NCBI GenBank assembly: GCA_022410635.1
Contig: JAJVDF010000192.1
Span: 1,219,024-1,283,023, forward strand
DNA length: 64,000 nt
Reading direction: 5' to 3'
Source: Tretioscincus oriximinensis
Taxonomy: Eukaryota > Chordata > Lepidosauria > Squamata > Gymnophthalmidae
The translations under genes were made by a program, and so were the position numbers. Shown piece by piece: positions 25,280 through 37,452 of the stretch. Position 1 is the stretch's first letter; each line of letters starts with the position of its first letter. The notes beneath the pieces were generated by a model. The model was not told the DNA's origin. It ran no database searches and saw nothing but the letters and a program-made list of their open reading frames with translations.

Positions 25280-26331
25280 GGTCCTTTCTGCACTAGGCCT
25301 TATTCCAGAATACATCCTGGAACCAGTGGCTTACCATGGGTTGCCAGAACCCAGGGCAAGAAAGGGTTGTGCTGGAATCCCTACTGATGTCACTTAGCAT
25401 CTTGATGTTCTCCATGGCCAGGCAGTCGCTATCTAGTTAAGGAGTTCCCATCAGGATTACCACTACCTCCTTCTTCCCCTGTGCAACCCCCTCCTTTGTC
25501 CTGGACTTTTCTTGGTGTTCCACAAGGCACATTCTGTGAAAAAATGTTCAAGTCGTGGATGCTGGTTCCAACATGTATTTTTAATCCATCTTCAGTCCAG
25601 AAGAACGAGACTAAACCAGGAAAAGAACCGCTTTATCTGGTTTAGTCCAATTCTTTAGGACTGAATATGGACTAAAAGTATGTATTGGAACAACATTTGG
25701 AAGATTTCCTGGGTGAGAAGGAGACACATTATTCCTTACTAGTGGGAAAACCCAGCTGATTGTTGGATGAAGAAGCAAAAAGGTCTCCTGACTGCCTCCC
25801 CTAGTGGCAGCTCCTCCTGCTGAGCCCCTACCAACCTGGCCCCAGCGGTGAGAGGTGAGTGGGAGGCAGTAATGTGGTAGGCACAGAGTAGCTGTTCCAG
25901 ACGGTGCTGGGTATCATGGGCAAGGCAAAGCCTCCTTGCCATGTTCTGAGGCAGAAGTAGGCCTGGCGTGGAGCTCAAGGCTTCCCAGAAGCCTGTAGAA
26001 GGTTCACAATTGCAGAAGTCGTCGCTACTGTCACCATCTTCCTGCCTATCTGAAACAAAGAATGCCAGTAACACCTGCCCAAGGTTTTGAGTTCTGTGTT
26101 TAATCATTACCTCATAACCATGGTCTTGCCGATTCCCCTTTTATTAATAGTACAGATTTCTGTACCTCTCCCATGCTATGCTACTGTCTAGAATAAGAAC
26201 CTGTCATCCACATACCATTCTAGACTACAACATGCAGTAACCTTGACAAGACCTGTTCTGGGATATAATGTAGAATAAAGTATCCATTCTGGGATATAAT
26301 CTGGAATAAAGCCCAGTGAAGAAAGGGATCT
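25280..26331. mobile_element. TIR-bounded DNA element, about 1.05 kb
   Basis: The left end (GGTCCTTTCTGCACTAGGCC, then TTATTCCAGAATACATCC) is an inverted match over about 43 bp to the right end, read backwards from 26331 (GATCCCTTTCTTCACTGGGC, then TTTATTCCAGATTATATCCC). The right end is partly duplicated (26250-26275 and 26287-26310). TAA flanks both sides, which would fit a Harbinger-type 3-bp duplication but is too short to rely on. Short relatives lie at 37280-37452 and 47172-47362. A 122-codon reverse frame inside (25739-26107) has no recognised domain. Confidence 0.6.
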
Positions 26332-26887
26332 AAGTCTGATTCTCTTGAGCTGGATAAGNCCCTCCAAAAGGAAACATTAGCCTACAGGATTATGGTTATT
26401 GTTGTTGNTGATGATTAAATCAATGTAATCAACTACAATTAGATGGTAGTGTCTTTGCTTAATAGACTGGTTTTGTTTGCTTCAAAATTCTCTTTGGCCT
26501 TCTGAAAGAAAAANCTGTATAGGGATTGAATCCATTTTCAGTGGGATAAATTGTGCTGAGAAGGGATTTCCTAACATATAACCTAGTTGAGACATATGGC
26601 TGGAAGTATCTTCAATGTCATTGAGAATTTGGAGAATGTTACCAAATCCAAACACTTTAGGAAAACAAGCTATGGAACACACAGGAAAATAAAAACATGA
26701 ATTGAAAATAACTGGTATATAATAAAGACCAATGTTAATCAGACACATTTCTGGATGCTTTTGGCAATAAAAAATGAAAGAAAGTTACAGGTTTCTCCTT
26801 TCAAAGAAATATTCAGAATTCCATAGATTTTACCACAAAACAGGGCTCAGCGCATTTTTATTCTCTCAGCCTTTTAGTTTTTCTATT
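26332..26887. other. No feature recognised
   Basis: Includes a short (GTT)n stretch near 26400. No exon or recognised repeat. Confidence 0.4.
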
Positions 26888-27204
26888 CTAGAACATGTTC
26901 CTCATGAAATCAGGCTGTAAATGTCTGGGCTTCTTCAGCCTTGAAAGATGGCATTTAAAAAATACCTACCAGTATATAAAATTATGGGGAAAGTGAGTAG
27001 AGAAACATTATTTTCTCTATTGAACAAAACTGAACCAAAGGGCATTCTATGAAGTTGACAGGAAGGAGAGTAAGAACTGACAGTGGATTTTATTTTATTT
27101 TATTACTCAAAGTTATTAGTGTTTACCCAAGTCTATGGAATTTACTAATAAAGGAGATTGTGACAACAACCAGCTTAGACAGCTTAAAGAAATGGCGAGA
27201 CAAC

Positions 27205-27212
27205 TTCATGGA
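27205..27212. repeat. Left 8-bp target duplication
   Basis: TTCATGGA, identical to 27360-27367. Confidence 0.85.
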
Positions 27213-27359
27213 TAGGGTTAACAAACAAAAGGAGAGCAGCCTTTTTTACTTTAATTAGGGCAAAAAGAAACAATTTCAGCAGGTCCAGCTTATAATGCCA
27301 GCCACACTTGCTTGAATGGTTTCGTTTTTGCCCGCAATAAAAGCACTTTGTTAACTCTA
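27213..27359. mobile_element. 147-bp hAT-type MITE
   Basis: Ends are inverted repeats, TAGGGTTAACAAA at the left against TAGAGTTAACAAA read from the right (12 of 13). The 8-bp target TTCATGGA is duplicated exactly on both sides, as expected for hAT. A second, internal inverted pair lies at about 27257-27273 (GGGCAAAAAGAAAC) and 27318-27334 (complement of GGGCAAAAACGAAAC). No coding capacity, so mobilisation would need a hAT transposase from elsewhere. Confidence 0.88.
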
Positions 27360-27367
27360 TTCATGGA
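27360..27367. repeat. Right 8-bp target duplication
   Basis: TTCATGGA, identical to 27205-27212; CR1 sequence resumes here. Confidence 0.85.
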
Positions 27368-27562
27368 GGACAGGTATTTTTATAGCTAATAGAAGGATAC
27401 TTAGATGCTGCGCCAAGAGGAGACATGCAGGATGCTTCTAAAGATCATACGCAAGAAGCCCAAATTGGGGGGAAATTGCTTTTGGTGGACCCATGTCTGA
27501 GACAGATTGCTGGATTAAATGAACTGTGATTTGCTTGATCCAGTAGGATTCTTCTTATTCTA

Positions 27563-29565
27563 GTGAAATAAGCTGGTTGCCTGAGTTTAATGCAACATGG
27601 GACCTAGCTTATTCTTCCTCCGCCCCTTCAGGTTCCTCCTTCCCTCTTTCTGAGATGTTCCCTTCCTGTTCTTGCTGCTGTGTTGGCCATGGCGACTAGT
27701 GACATCACTAATGACATCACTCCAGGACCTGGGATTCGTCTAAATATTGTCCAATCACAGAGCTTCTAGGAAATACATTGTGACGCCAGGAAATACATAT
27801 TTATATATAGAGATGTTCCCATGGCTATTAAGAGGCTGGAAAACATTGTTTTGGATATGCATAGTTGTTGTGGGTTAGTTTTTAAACAGGCAAACAGAAG
27901 TTAATCATTGGGTCACAGGAATATTTAAAAAAATCAGTACTGGGGCCATTCCATAGCATGTGTTTATAGTTTTCTTCTTTTAATAAACAATTAAAACATG
28001 GGGAAATAGTAGAGCATAAAAAAGCTCACACCAGTGATTCGGCCAAATAAAAAAGAAATTGAATAATGGATGCCAGAAGAAAAAGAAAGAAGAATTAAAA
28101 AATAAATAAATATAATAAAAAGTATTCCAAAAACATACAAAAAACAGGTGTTGGAATTTCACAAGGCTGTGATGTTAAGGAAGGAAATACAATTCAGTAC
28201 GGAATAAAGACTACAGTATAGCAAAATTAAAGGACATAATTCTAGGAGGACGCAGAAATTTCTTCTCATTGCACAATGATGCTGGAAAATGTCAGAGCTT
28301 GATGGGAAAAGTGCCAGGCAACTGACATTAGATGGGCACACCACAGAGAGCAATCTGGCCAGCACTGTATGGACAGAATCAGATTCTTTTAGAGTAGAAG
28401 AGTGATTTGAGGAGAAAAGGAAAAGGAATGAACAACGGGGCATCTGTCAGTCCATTTTTAAAAAGATGACTAGGGTAAGAGAGCCCAGGGAGCCCAACTG
28501 AAAGCCAGCAACAGGGTTCTCTTTACTAGCATGGTTTAAAACTGCATTATGGTAATGATCTAATTGAAGTTCTTTCCTAAAATGTTCTGATCTGGATGTG
28601 AAAATATTTGGACAGGTCATACTCAGGTTTCAGCAATTTGGTGAGACCCATAGCTTAATGATATATACAGACATAAATTTCTGTGGAATCCAGTCTTATT
28701 GTGTAGACATAATCTGATGATCAAAGACATTATTTGTGCATTGCTTCAATGGAGTTCATGGCATTAAAACTCCAAGGATCAGGCACACTTGCAGCTCCAA
28801 CACAGATTGCACATACTATTGTCTCACCAAACCAAAGTAGACAAAGATACTTCTACATGTGTAGAATAGGCATGAACCACAGAGATCCCCACCAAAAAAA
28901 GGATTTGAGACCAGGATGCACGATAAAGCAGAATGGTCTGGTGGTCACCCACTCAATGATTGGGGAGCCTCAGAGGTGGATTCTGACTGCAGATTCCCTG
29001 ATCCTGCAAGAACTTACTACTCTTCTTCCCCAAGCCTTAGATCAGTTGTGTCCCGTTTCCTCCTCTTCCTCCTTTGGCAGTACCGGCTTGGTCATGAAAC
29101 AGAAGTAGTGATCTTCTAGATCTAGAAGTCAGTGAAATGTTATTGGGCTCTGCCACGTGGATGTTGCACGCTCGCATAAACACACACGGACACAGACACC
29201 ACCTGCATGATAATGGCAGGAACCCAAGAATGAGCAGTTCTGTATCCAAAATACTTTTTCAGCAGTCCCATGTTAAGCATATATTATATGTGTGTAAGTG
29301 AACNAGAACTGAGACTCATGCAAACACCCAGGAACCAAGGGTGGCTGTGCCATTCTTGGCTTGTGATGGCATACAGTTCTCACAGTTCCAGCGTACTCCT
29401 GGCATTGTCCAGGAGAACGTTAAGCAAGTACCTGTCTTAAAAAAAACTTTAGTTAATATGCGTTATCTTAATGTAGATTANATGCAGCCACATATGTTTT
29501 CATTAAGCAGTTTCTGCTACATTAGAAATGAAACACTGTATATAAACATCAAAGTGGCATCTGGT
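27563..29565. other. No gene recognised
   Basis: Two kb with no credible exon. The reverse frame at 28159-28443 (94 codons) and the forward frame at 28734-29108 (124 codons) have no recognised domain and no support from splice or initiation context. Confidence 0.4.
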
Positions 29566-29630
29566 CCAGCAAAGGGGCTAGTAGCACTTGGACACTAACA
29601 GGAGAAAGTGAACTCTGCATCTGATTCACT
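29566..29630 (+). mobile_element. Degraded fragment of the fold-back family
   Basis: GGTCCAGCAAAGGGGCTAGT, then AGCACTT and ACTAAC match the first arm of the element at 3877-4050, followed by a decayed middle (CTGCATCTGATTCACTTC). Confidence 0.6.
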
Positions 29631-29649
29631 TCAGCCCTGTTTTAAAGAA

Positions 29650-29720
29650 CAGCTCCGAAGGGGTCGCCGAATGCAGCCTGGAAGCTAAGCACTGTAGGAA
29701 CTCAGAAGGTACTTTGCAGG
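29650..29720 (+). mobile_element. 5S rRNA-like remnant (possible 5S-derived SINE)
   Basis: GGAAGCTAAGCA followed after a short gap by GGTACTT matches, in order and spacing, the internal promoter part of 5S rRNA (the box A region AGCTAAGCAGGG and the GTACTTGGATGG stretch). The rest is diverged, and boxes further 3' cannot be confirmed. It could be a 5S pseudogene or the head of a 5S-derived SINE, both known in vertebrates. Not a functional 5S gene. Confidence 0.4.
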
Positions 29721-29966
29721 CACTCCAGATCCAAGCTGCTATAACAATGCCATTCTTCTTCAGTGTGCAGTGCTGCTAATGCATTTTCAGTGGCCTTACA
29801 ACACAGTAATCCGTTTTAGGAAGTTGTTACTACATATTTGGTGTAGAAAGACCATGTGGATACTGCACTCCTGTACTAAACCTGTGCAAACAGGATCTAA
29901 AAGTGTCAGAATATTTTGCTAATTAGAGTCACTTTCAGTCTGCTGGGGTGCTTAAGGTGACTCCAA

Positions 29967-30190
29967 GGAGTAGGAGGAGGAGGGAGAAGGGGAAAGGAGA
30001 AGTAGAAAGGAGAAGAAGAACTGCATTTTTATACCCGCATTTTTCATTCAAAGGGACTCAAAGTAGTTTACAAGCTTATTTATAACCTGAAGGTTTTCAT
30101 TCTATTTTCCCTACCATGCTCTGATGGTTCTCATTTACCTAATCACAATTTCTTGCTTTCAAATAGCAGGGTTGGCTATAGCTGGGGATA
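29967..30190 (-). mobile_element. tRNA-SINE (shared-tail family) with purine-rich tail, minus strand
   Basis: A long purine tract (29967-30018, AGGAGGAGGGAGAAGG type) leads into GAAGAAGAACTGCATTTTTA, then CAAAGGGACTCAAAG, CCTACCATGC and TTGCTTTCAAATAGC, the shared body and tail of the head B/C SINEs in reverse. The tRNA-like head is missing at the right end. Confidence 0.75.
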
Positions 30191-30310
30191 GTAAAGGATG
30201 AATACCCCTTGTATTATCTTGTTCTAAAGATGGCCTCTTCACTCAAACATAATTCTTGTGTTAGAGACTGAATAGTCCATTATTTACTATCTTACAGTTA
30301 TAGTGCAATA

Positions 30311-31144
<834 letters not shown>

Positions 31145-31632
31145 CTGGAATTAGTGTAAAATGCTGACAAGAGCCTCTGGCCAGACGCACATCACGCCAG
31201 TCTTTAAAAATCTACACTGGTTACCAATTTGCTACTGAGACCAGTTCAAGGTTAGCATACAAAGTCCTAAATGGCTTGGGCCCTGGCTACCTGAATCAGC
31301 ATCTTCTACCATATAGACTTACCTGAGGACTAAGATCCCAAGGAGAAGGCCTTTGGATATTTCCTCCCCTTGCAGAGATGCAGAGGGTAGAAGCACAGGT
31401 GAGGGCCTTCTCTTTGTTCCAGAGAGTGAGAACCACCAATCTCCCCACTATGTAGTTTTTGGTGCCCGATAAGCCAGGCTTTGGATTCCTAGCTCCTTCT
31501 GTATTTGTCCTTCCAGGGAGGGTAGGTTTGGCTCTTTTTGCTAATGTGTTCTTTGTGTTGCTTTTAGTTTTATGTTACCCACCCTGGGATCTCTGATGAA
31601 GAGTGGGCTATAAATTCCTAAAATAAATAAAA
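31145..31632 (+). mobile_element. L2-like LINE 3' fragment
   Basis: Decayed coding sequence around 31190-31290 reads like the conserved C-terminal segment of L2 ORF2 (ITPVFKNLHWLPI pattern, then VLNGLGPGYL). It then passes a block typical of squamate L2 ends and finishes with CACCCTGGGATCTCTGATGA, GGGCTATAAATTC and an AAATAAATAAAAT tail. No open frame remains. Confidence 0.65.
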
Positions 31633-34129
31633 TGGAAGAACAAACAGCAAAGAAATATATTTGGAGCAGTATGGATGGAGATAAGGGCAGGCAACGGATA
31701 TTCCAAATACGAATACTGTCTGGCTTTCTTTCAAAACTACCTTTCTGCAGTTGCATTTAGGAGGGGGCTGGGAAGATGTTTTGCTTTCACTGTTGCTATA
31801 TCTTTGCTGATCTCCTGAACAATCAGTTTGGATTTATCAAAGGATCCTGCTTTGCTCAATTCTGGATGCCACTACGAATGGAAGACCGATTTCATAGCAA
31901 TGTAACTGAGCAAGAGGTAGTTGATTTAAACTGATTTATAACATCTCTGAAACACACATGCGCACACACGTATCCTCAAAGGAATTTAAAATAAAAACCA
32001 CAAATTGATAGAAATGCGCAAAACTCAGTAAAATGCAATAATGCCATCTAAAAAGGATCAACAACTTATGGAAAAAGCAACCANGGTCGAATGAGTCTCT
32101 GGCAAAGAAATTAGATGAGCTCTTGATACCATGCAGGCTGAGATCAAAGACACACAAAGAATTCAATAATAAACATCAAGCTCAGAAGACAATCAGGCCA
32201 AAGATAATTGTTTTCTGCATTTTTCAAGACTGTCTGAGATCAAGCAATTCAGAGACAATTCCAACCCTGGGCTAGTGCCAGTAGCTGTTAAACAGGCAGT
32301 GCCAACAATTTGTCAAAAGGAGGCCCAAATAATATCTCAGCACTTTTCAGCAGGCCTTGCCCAAGTGAAATACACCAAGTCAGAGGTGACAAGATGGAAG
32401 GATTTAAGTTATCTTCGAATGTCAGGTTAGGCCAGGAAAATAAAAGGATAAAACAACTCAGACTTACTCCAGATATCACCTCCAGATGTCACCTCACCAC
32501 GATATTCCAAATGATAGCAACTCTTGAATATTGCCTACTGACTCAACTGGACATTGACACATCCAGGGTTTGGGTCCCCCTCCCAATCAATCAGTGAATA
32601 ACTTACAAGTGCATGAATGCCNCTTTTGTGAACAAGTGGATACCGTTTAAGGCATGGTTTGGCTCCATATATGAACAGTAGCAATTTCTAAAGAAAGGTG
32701 GATTGCAAGAGTAGATGCCAGATAAGGAACAATCTTTAGCTTTTTTATGTAAAATGTGGGTTAGGAACTGACGCCCCTGCAACAGTGCTACTGAATACCC
32801 CAGTATTCTGGGCTGTGTTGATTTTGCAATGGACATGTATACAATCCAAACATAGCTCCAAGGTAAACCCAGTTTTGCCTTCTGTCTGGATGCAGCCTCA
32901 GCAAGAGAATGAGCATCTTATTTATTACTTTTCCTTTTGCTTCTTAGGCCCCGGGCAGAAAGATGGACTTATGCCTTTGGAAACAAGAGCCAAGATATCT
33001 TACTATTATATACCTGGAACAACAGATGGCTCTTTACTTGGAAGTAACAGTGCTTGGTGAAGTTTGGATGCTGGCATAGCAACACATGAATTGATGCACG
33101 TTTTGTGACTTTTTACCTCCCCAGCACTGCATCCTTGTATCAGAAACGGGCTCATGCCACTCAGCTGCCACCATAGCACTTTGAGTCTGATGATTATCGC
33201 TGCCTAGTATCTCAGAGATGTTGGGTTTCATCCGATTGACTTCAAGCCACCAAGGAACAGGCCTGGCCCATCATTGCCTCCCTCCAGTCCCCAAACTTAA
33301 ATAAAAGTGGAAATAGGAAAAATGCTTTGGGTTTGTCCTAATAAATATGATGAAAATTGTGATATAATTGTGTATTTCCATCATCCTCACAAAACAAACC
33401 AGCTTATAGGATACTCTTCAAGAAATTGATACAACACGTTTCTTGTGAACATTTTCTCGCTTTGAACACTTATAATCAATAGGTATGTTAAGCTGATTCA
33501 TTAGGTGCAACAAGTAGGAACAATAAGTAGCTGTAGCCTTTGATTGCTTTTGTCATCCCCACTACAGATTGCATTACCATAGTGTATTTCTCATGAGAGG
33601 GAAAAACGGGAGCGAAACCTGATAGCTTTGCACTGGATGAATCCAATTCCCCTATAATCCAGAGGGCTTCTACTTTCGAGATGCATTGTTCGCAAAGTCA
33701 CATGTCACCAGAATGGCGTTTGCCCTCAAAACCAACGCAAGTACAGTTCTTTCCATTTCAGGGTAACAGTGCTCTGGCTATGGTTTGCCCGTAGCGGGAG
33801 TGACTGTGTGCGATTATTGCCACTATTGATTTGGTATCCACCACAAAGAATGATCAATGGATATCTTTGGGAGATCCTGAGGTGGGATTGTTGTGCTGCA
33901 CTTCTGTTCTATCCTCCAAGGAGGTAACAGTGCTTTTGAAATTTTTCTGGGTCCCAGTTTTACACATACATCAACATATATATATTTCCAAAAGTGGAAT
34001 AGGGAGAAGAACAGGGTGTGGGAATAGGAGTTGGTCAGGGGAAGAGGACATAGCTATTGGGTTCTGAAAAGGCAGTACCCAAACCAATGCCGGAAAGTCA
34101 AGAAACCAAATCGATTGTTGTGGAAATGA
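31633..34129. other. No gene recognised
   Basis: About 2.5 kb without recognised repeats or exons. The short frames (95 codons at most) show no domain. Confidence 0.4.
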
Positions 34130-34385
34130 TAAGAATATAAGAAGAGCCATACTGAATCTGGCTAGAGCCCATTTAATCCAGCATTCTGTCCCACATAGAG
34201 GCCCACCAGATGCAACTGGGCANTCTGAAGAGAAGAAGGAAAAATATGCACCTGTTCATGACTCCCTGCAAATGGTAGTTCAGGAGTACTGCCTATTGCT
34301 CCATTCCGGAGGCAACATCCAGACATTCATCCTAGTAGCCATTTCTACCTTGGTGTCCATAAATCTATCAAAATGCCTGTATGCA
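34130..34385 (-). mobile_element. CR1-clade LINE 3' end, minus strand
   Basis: AAGAATATAAGAAGAGCCAT, AGCATTCTGTCCCACATAG and CCATTCCGGAGGCAACATCC follow the reverse complement of the CR1 3' UTR and reach into the ORF2 end (TTGGTGTCCATAAATC). Confidence 0.88.
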
Positions 34386-34654
34386 AATGATGAAAGGGAT
34401 CTGAAATGGAGCTGGGAAAGGAATAAAAGGGCAGGGTGGTGCCCAAACCAATACTTTCACTACCGCGAGATCTCAGCTTAAGAGTATATTCACACATAAT
34501 TTAAAAACGTGACTGATTGGAACTGTTCCCATTCTAACTTGCAGCTATTCCCTCTCATTAGCATTCCAGGCTGAAAAAGAGGTTTAGAGGTGGGATTGGG
34601 GGCATGAGTGCCATCTTTAATGCAATTTTGACTATGAAAACAGCCTAAAATATG

Positions 34655-34988
34655 TAGAAGAAGAAAAAAAGAAAAAGAAGTAGAAGAAGTAGAAGAAGAA
34701 CTAGGTTCTTATACCCTGCCTTTCTCATCTTTCAAAGGGACTCAAAGTGGCTTACAATAATATTTTGCCCAAAGGCTTACATTCTACCTTCCCTACCAGA
34801 CTGTGATGGTTCCCATGTATCTACTTGGGGTCAGTTGCAACTTCTTGCAGTTCTTGCTTTCGAATAGCTGGGTTGGCTGGAGCTACAGGTTAGTGGAAGG
34901 TGCTCACCCCTCCCCACGTCTGACACAGGGCTTCGAAAAACCATCTCCCAGATGAGAGGTCGTTTCCTAAGCGACTGAGTCATTCGTG
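34655..34988 (-). mobile_element. tRNA-derived SINE, head type B, minus strand
   Basis: The purine tail (AGAAGAAGTAGAAGAAGAAC) leads into the shared tail body and ends at the tRNA-like head (reverse: ACGAATGACTCAGTCGCTTAGG). Box B-like sequence reads TTTTTCGAAGCCC in reverse. Closest relative is the full copy at 40315-40620. Confidence 0.87.
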
Positions 34989-35689
34989 CTCCTCATTGCA
35001 CCTATAGCCATCTCTAAGAGATGAAATCCATCCTTGGAGGCAACTAATATAAACAGCATGATAAACTGTTCAGAGGATGGACATTGCACACATTTGCCCT
35101 TACCACTACTGTGAAGAGTAGCGGTGACAACTTAATGAGTGAATTTTTTATCTGAGAGTGATTTAGTGCAGGGCAAAAAATGGCTGACAGGGACTTTTTC
35201 CCTTCCAGGACTAAATCAAGCCAAGTAGAAGCTTCAAAAACTGTGTAACTTTTGTTTGGCACCTCCAGGGACTGTAGATGCCTTTTGTTTAGGAGTCAAA
35301 AAAGCTCCATCCTTGTATTAGAGGAACTCATGTCATGCTTATAAAAATCCCACACACGATAAAAATAAAAAGGCTTTTTATTCCTAATTAAAAAACACAA
35401 GCATAAACATCAACAATAAAACCTGGGAAGAATGAAATCTTCTATCTCATCAGGGTTTCATGAGCTAGTGACCACAACATATTTGGTTGCTAAGATAGAT
35501 GGGAACAAAGCATTGACAAGCAGAACAGGAATCCAATGGAACCAAATGAAAAAAGAATATTATTATTCATTATGTTTAATGAATAATAGTGTTAAACATC
35601 GCACTTCCTACAGTACATTTACTTGGAGTATAAAAGCAATAGAAATAAAATCTGAGGACAGTTATTAAAAGTCAGATAAACCAAAGACT
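34989..35689. other. No gene; perfect 12-bp hairpin at 35561-35588
   Basis: TATTATTCATTA at 35561-35572 pairs perfectly with 35577-35588 around a TGTT loop. In AT-rich DNA this may be chance. Nothing else was recognised. Confidence 0.4.
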
Positions 35690-35960
35690 CTTTCTGCACT
35701 TAGCTAATCAGGAACAAGCCGGGGTCGCACCAGCTAAACATGCAGAGCTCACTTCTTAGACAATGCCTAATTTTGATCCAGAAGGTCCTGAATGGGGAAT
35801 ATGTGAATGTAAAACAAGCATGAAAAAAACTAGTGGGGATGCACCCTATATCTTGGAAAAGGGAGCAGCCATCCACATGCAGGTAGTGGCTACAGCAGAC
35901 CCATCCCATGGCCTGCCATAGTGTACATAACATGTGGCTGCCGGTTTTCTATTTTAAGAC
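35690..35960. mobile_element. Partial relative of the CTTTCTGCAC TIR family
   Basis: GACTCTTTCTGCACTTAGC resembles the terminal repeat of the elements at 25280 and 37280. The later GGAAAAGGGAGCAGCC and CACATGCAGGTAGTGGC resemble the interior of the 47.2-kb copy. The right end was not found. Confidence 0.4.
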
Positions 35961-36794
35961 ATAGTTTGAATAGAGTTCAGTGAATAAAGGTCCCAAGGAG
36001 TATATAGGATTAAAAGTTTATATCTATCCCTTTATTTCTGCCTCCATATGCCACAAACAGCCCTGCTTTTTATCCTACTGATTAGCTCCAATGAACATCA
36101 GATTTCATTGCATACAGTAAGATCCATCTGGCATCATCTGACTGGTCATTATTTGCAAATGAATTTCAAATATATTGATAATAACCTATGGGTGTATACT
36201 GTACTCCTAATGTAATAAACTCTAACCATCCATGCAATAAATATTTACTTATTCATAGCTATCTAATATTATTTAGTTCTTCTGCCTTAGACATGAAATA
36301 AATTTTATTTCCAAATTTAAATTAATCCAATTTACTCATTTATGGGAACAGCAACTGAAGGTGGACCTTAACTAAAAGGCTTTTCATTCGTTTCATTCCA
36401 AATATTTATAAGACTGTAGAGGTAATACCAACTAATATCTGAACAGCTATGAGCAACAGTAACCTAATTTCCATTATAATTCTAGACCGATAAATAATAA
36501 ATTCTCCATGAGCTTTATATGTCACTCTGAAATATAAGTGCATGATGGATGCAGACAGAAGAACACTTTTCATCCTAAAGATCTACAGCCAGGTTCTAAG
36601 GCAGGATATTACGTTCAGTTTGATGACTTGAATGAGCTAATATGTTTATAAACTGAAAGACTAGATGGAAAACCTGTTCTTTCCTGCTCTCCAGGGAGGT
36701 TCAGGGTAAGGACGATTGATGTGCAAATTATGGAAGCTTAGGGTTACCATATGGAACTACTTATAGACTATAGTGGTGATACCAACTAATATCC
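35961..36794. other. No gene; imperfect direct repeats at 36410-36447 and 36762-36800
   Basis: ATACCAACTAATATC followed by TGAACA or CGAACA occurs twice, preceded by GACTGTAGAGG or GACTATAGTGG, about 350 bp apart. The origin is unknown. Confidence 0.5.
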
Positions 36795-37260
36795 GAACAT
36801 CATGCATGGGATGGCTACACTCATGCATGAGGTGGATAAGGTGAATAGAGAAAAAAATTCTATCACACAACACTAGGACCTGTGGCCATTCCTTGAAACT
36901 GATAGGCAGACGAGTTAGGACAGACAAGGGAAAGTATTTTTTTCACCCAGAGGGTCATTGGTCTGTGGAATTTATCCATCAGAGAAGGTGGTGATAGCTA
37001 GCAACTTGGATAGCTTTAAGACAGGATTAGACAAGTTCATGGAAGCCAAGGATATAAATGGCTACCAGAATGGATCTCTTGATATTGCCTCTGGGATGGA
37101 GCAAGTATTCCTGAAGTAGCACTTGTGGGGAGTCAACAACAGGTAAAGATTTTGCCTTCTTCTGCTTAAAACTGCCCAGGTGAAATTAGTGAGCCAATGT
37201 GTGAGACAGAATGCTTGACTAGATGGGGTTTGGCCCAAATCAGCAGGACTCCTGTTCTTC
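36795..37260 (+). mobile_element. CR1-clade LINE 3' portion
   Basis: Follows the order of the 20.5-kb CR1 from near its ORF2 end (AGAGGGTCATTGGTCTGTGG, TGGAATTTATCC) through its 3' UTR (AGACAGAATGCTTGACTAGA, AGCAGGACTCC). Moderately diverged and without an open frame. A TIR element follows about 20 bp later. Confidence 0.87.
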
Positions 37261-37279
37261 TAGTTGGGCAGAAGAAGCA

Positions 37280-37452
37280 GTTTCTTTCTGCACTGGATCT
37301 TATTCTGGATTACATCCTGGAATAGAGATTTGCCATAAACATGCTAGTGCAGGCAACAGCAGATTTGACCAGAATCTGCCATTCTTTTCATTAGTATAAA
37401 ATGGCAGTTCCCTATTCCAGGATATAATCCAGAATAAGACTAAGAAAGGGAC
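37280..37452. mobile_element. About 173-bp palindromic TIR MITE
   Basis: The left arm, about 37281-37326 (CTTTCTGCACTGG, TTATTCTGGATTACATCC), is inverted in the right arm, about 37412-37452 (reverse: CTTTCTTAGT, TTATTCTGGATTATATCC). A short unpaired middle remains. Same ends as the 1.05-kb element at 25280, so probably an internally deleted relative. No certain target duplication. Confidence 0.7.

Larger units (their letters stand above)
26888..27562 (+). mobile_element. CR1-clade LINE 3' portion, split by a MITE
   Basis: Begins like the end of CR1 ORF2 (CATGAAATCAGGCTGTAAATG, TTCTTCAGCCTTGAAAG) and runs through TGGAATTTACTAATAAAGGA and the 3' UTR (TGAGACAGATTGCTGGATTA, CAGTAGGATTCTTCTTATTC). 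The 147-bp hAT element at 27213-27359 interrupts it, and the CR1 sequence resumes after the duplicated TTCATGGA. Confidence 0.8.

Noticed and set aside
25739..26107. 122-codon reverse ORF
   Set aside because: No domain, inside a TIR element with unrelated composition; no initiation or splice support.
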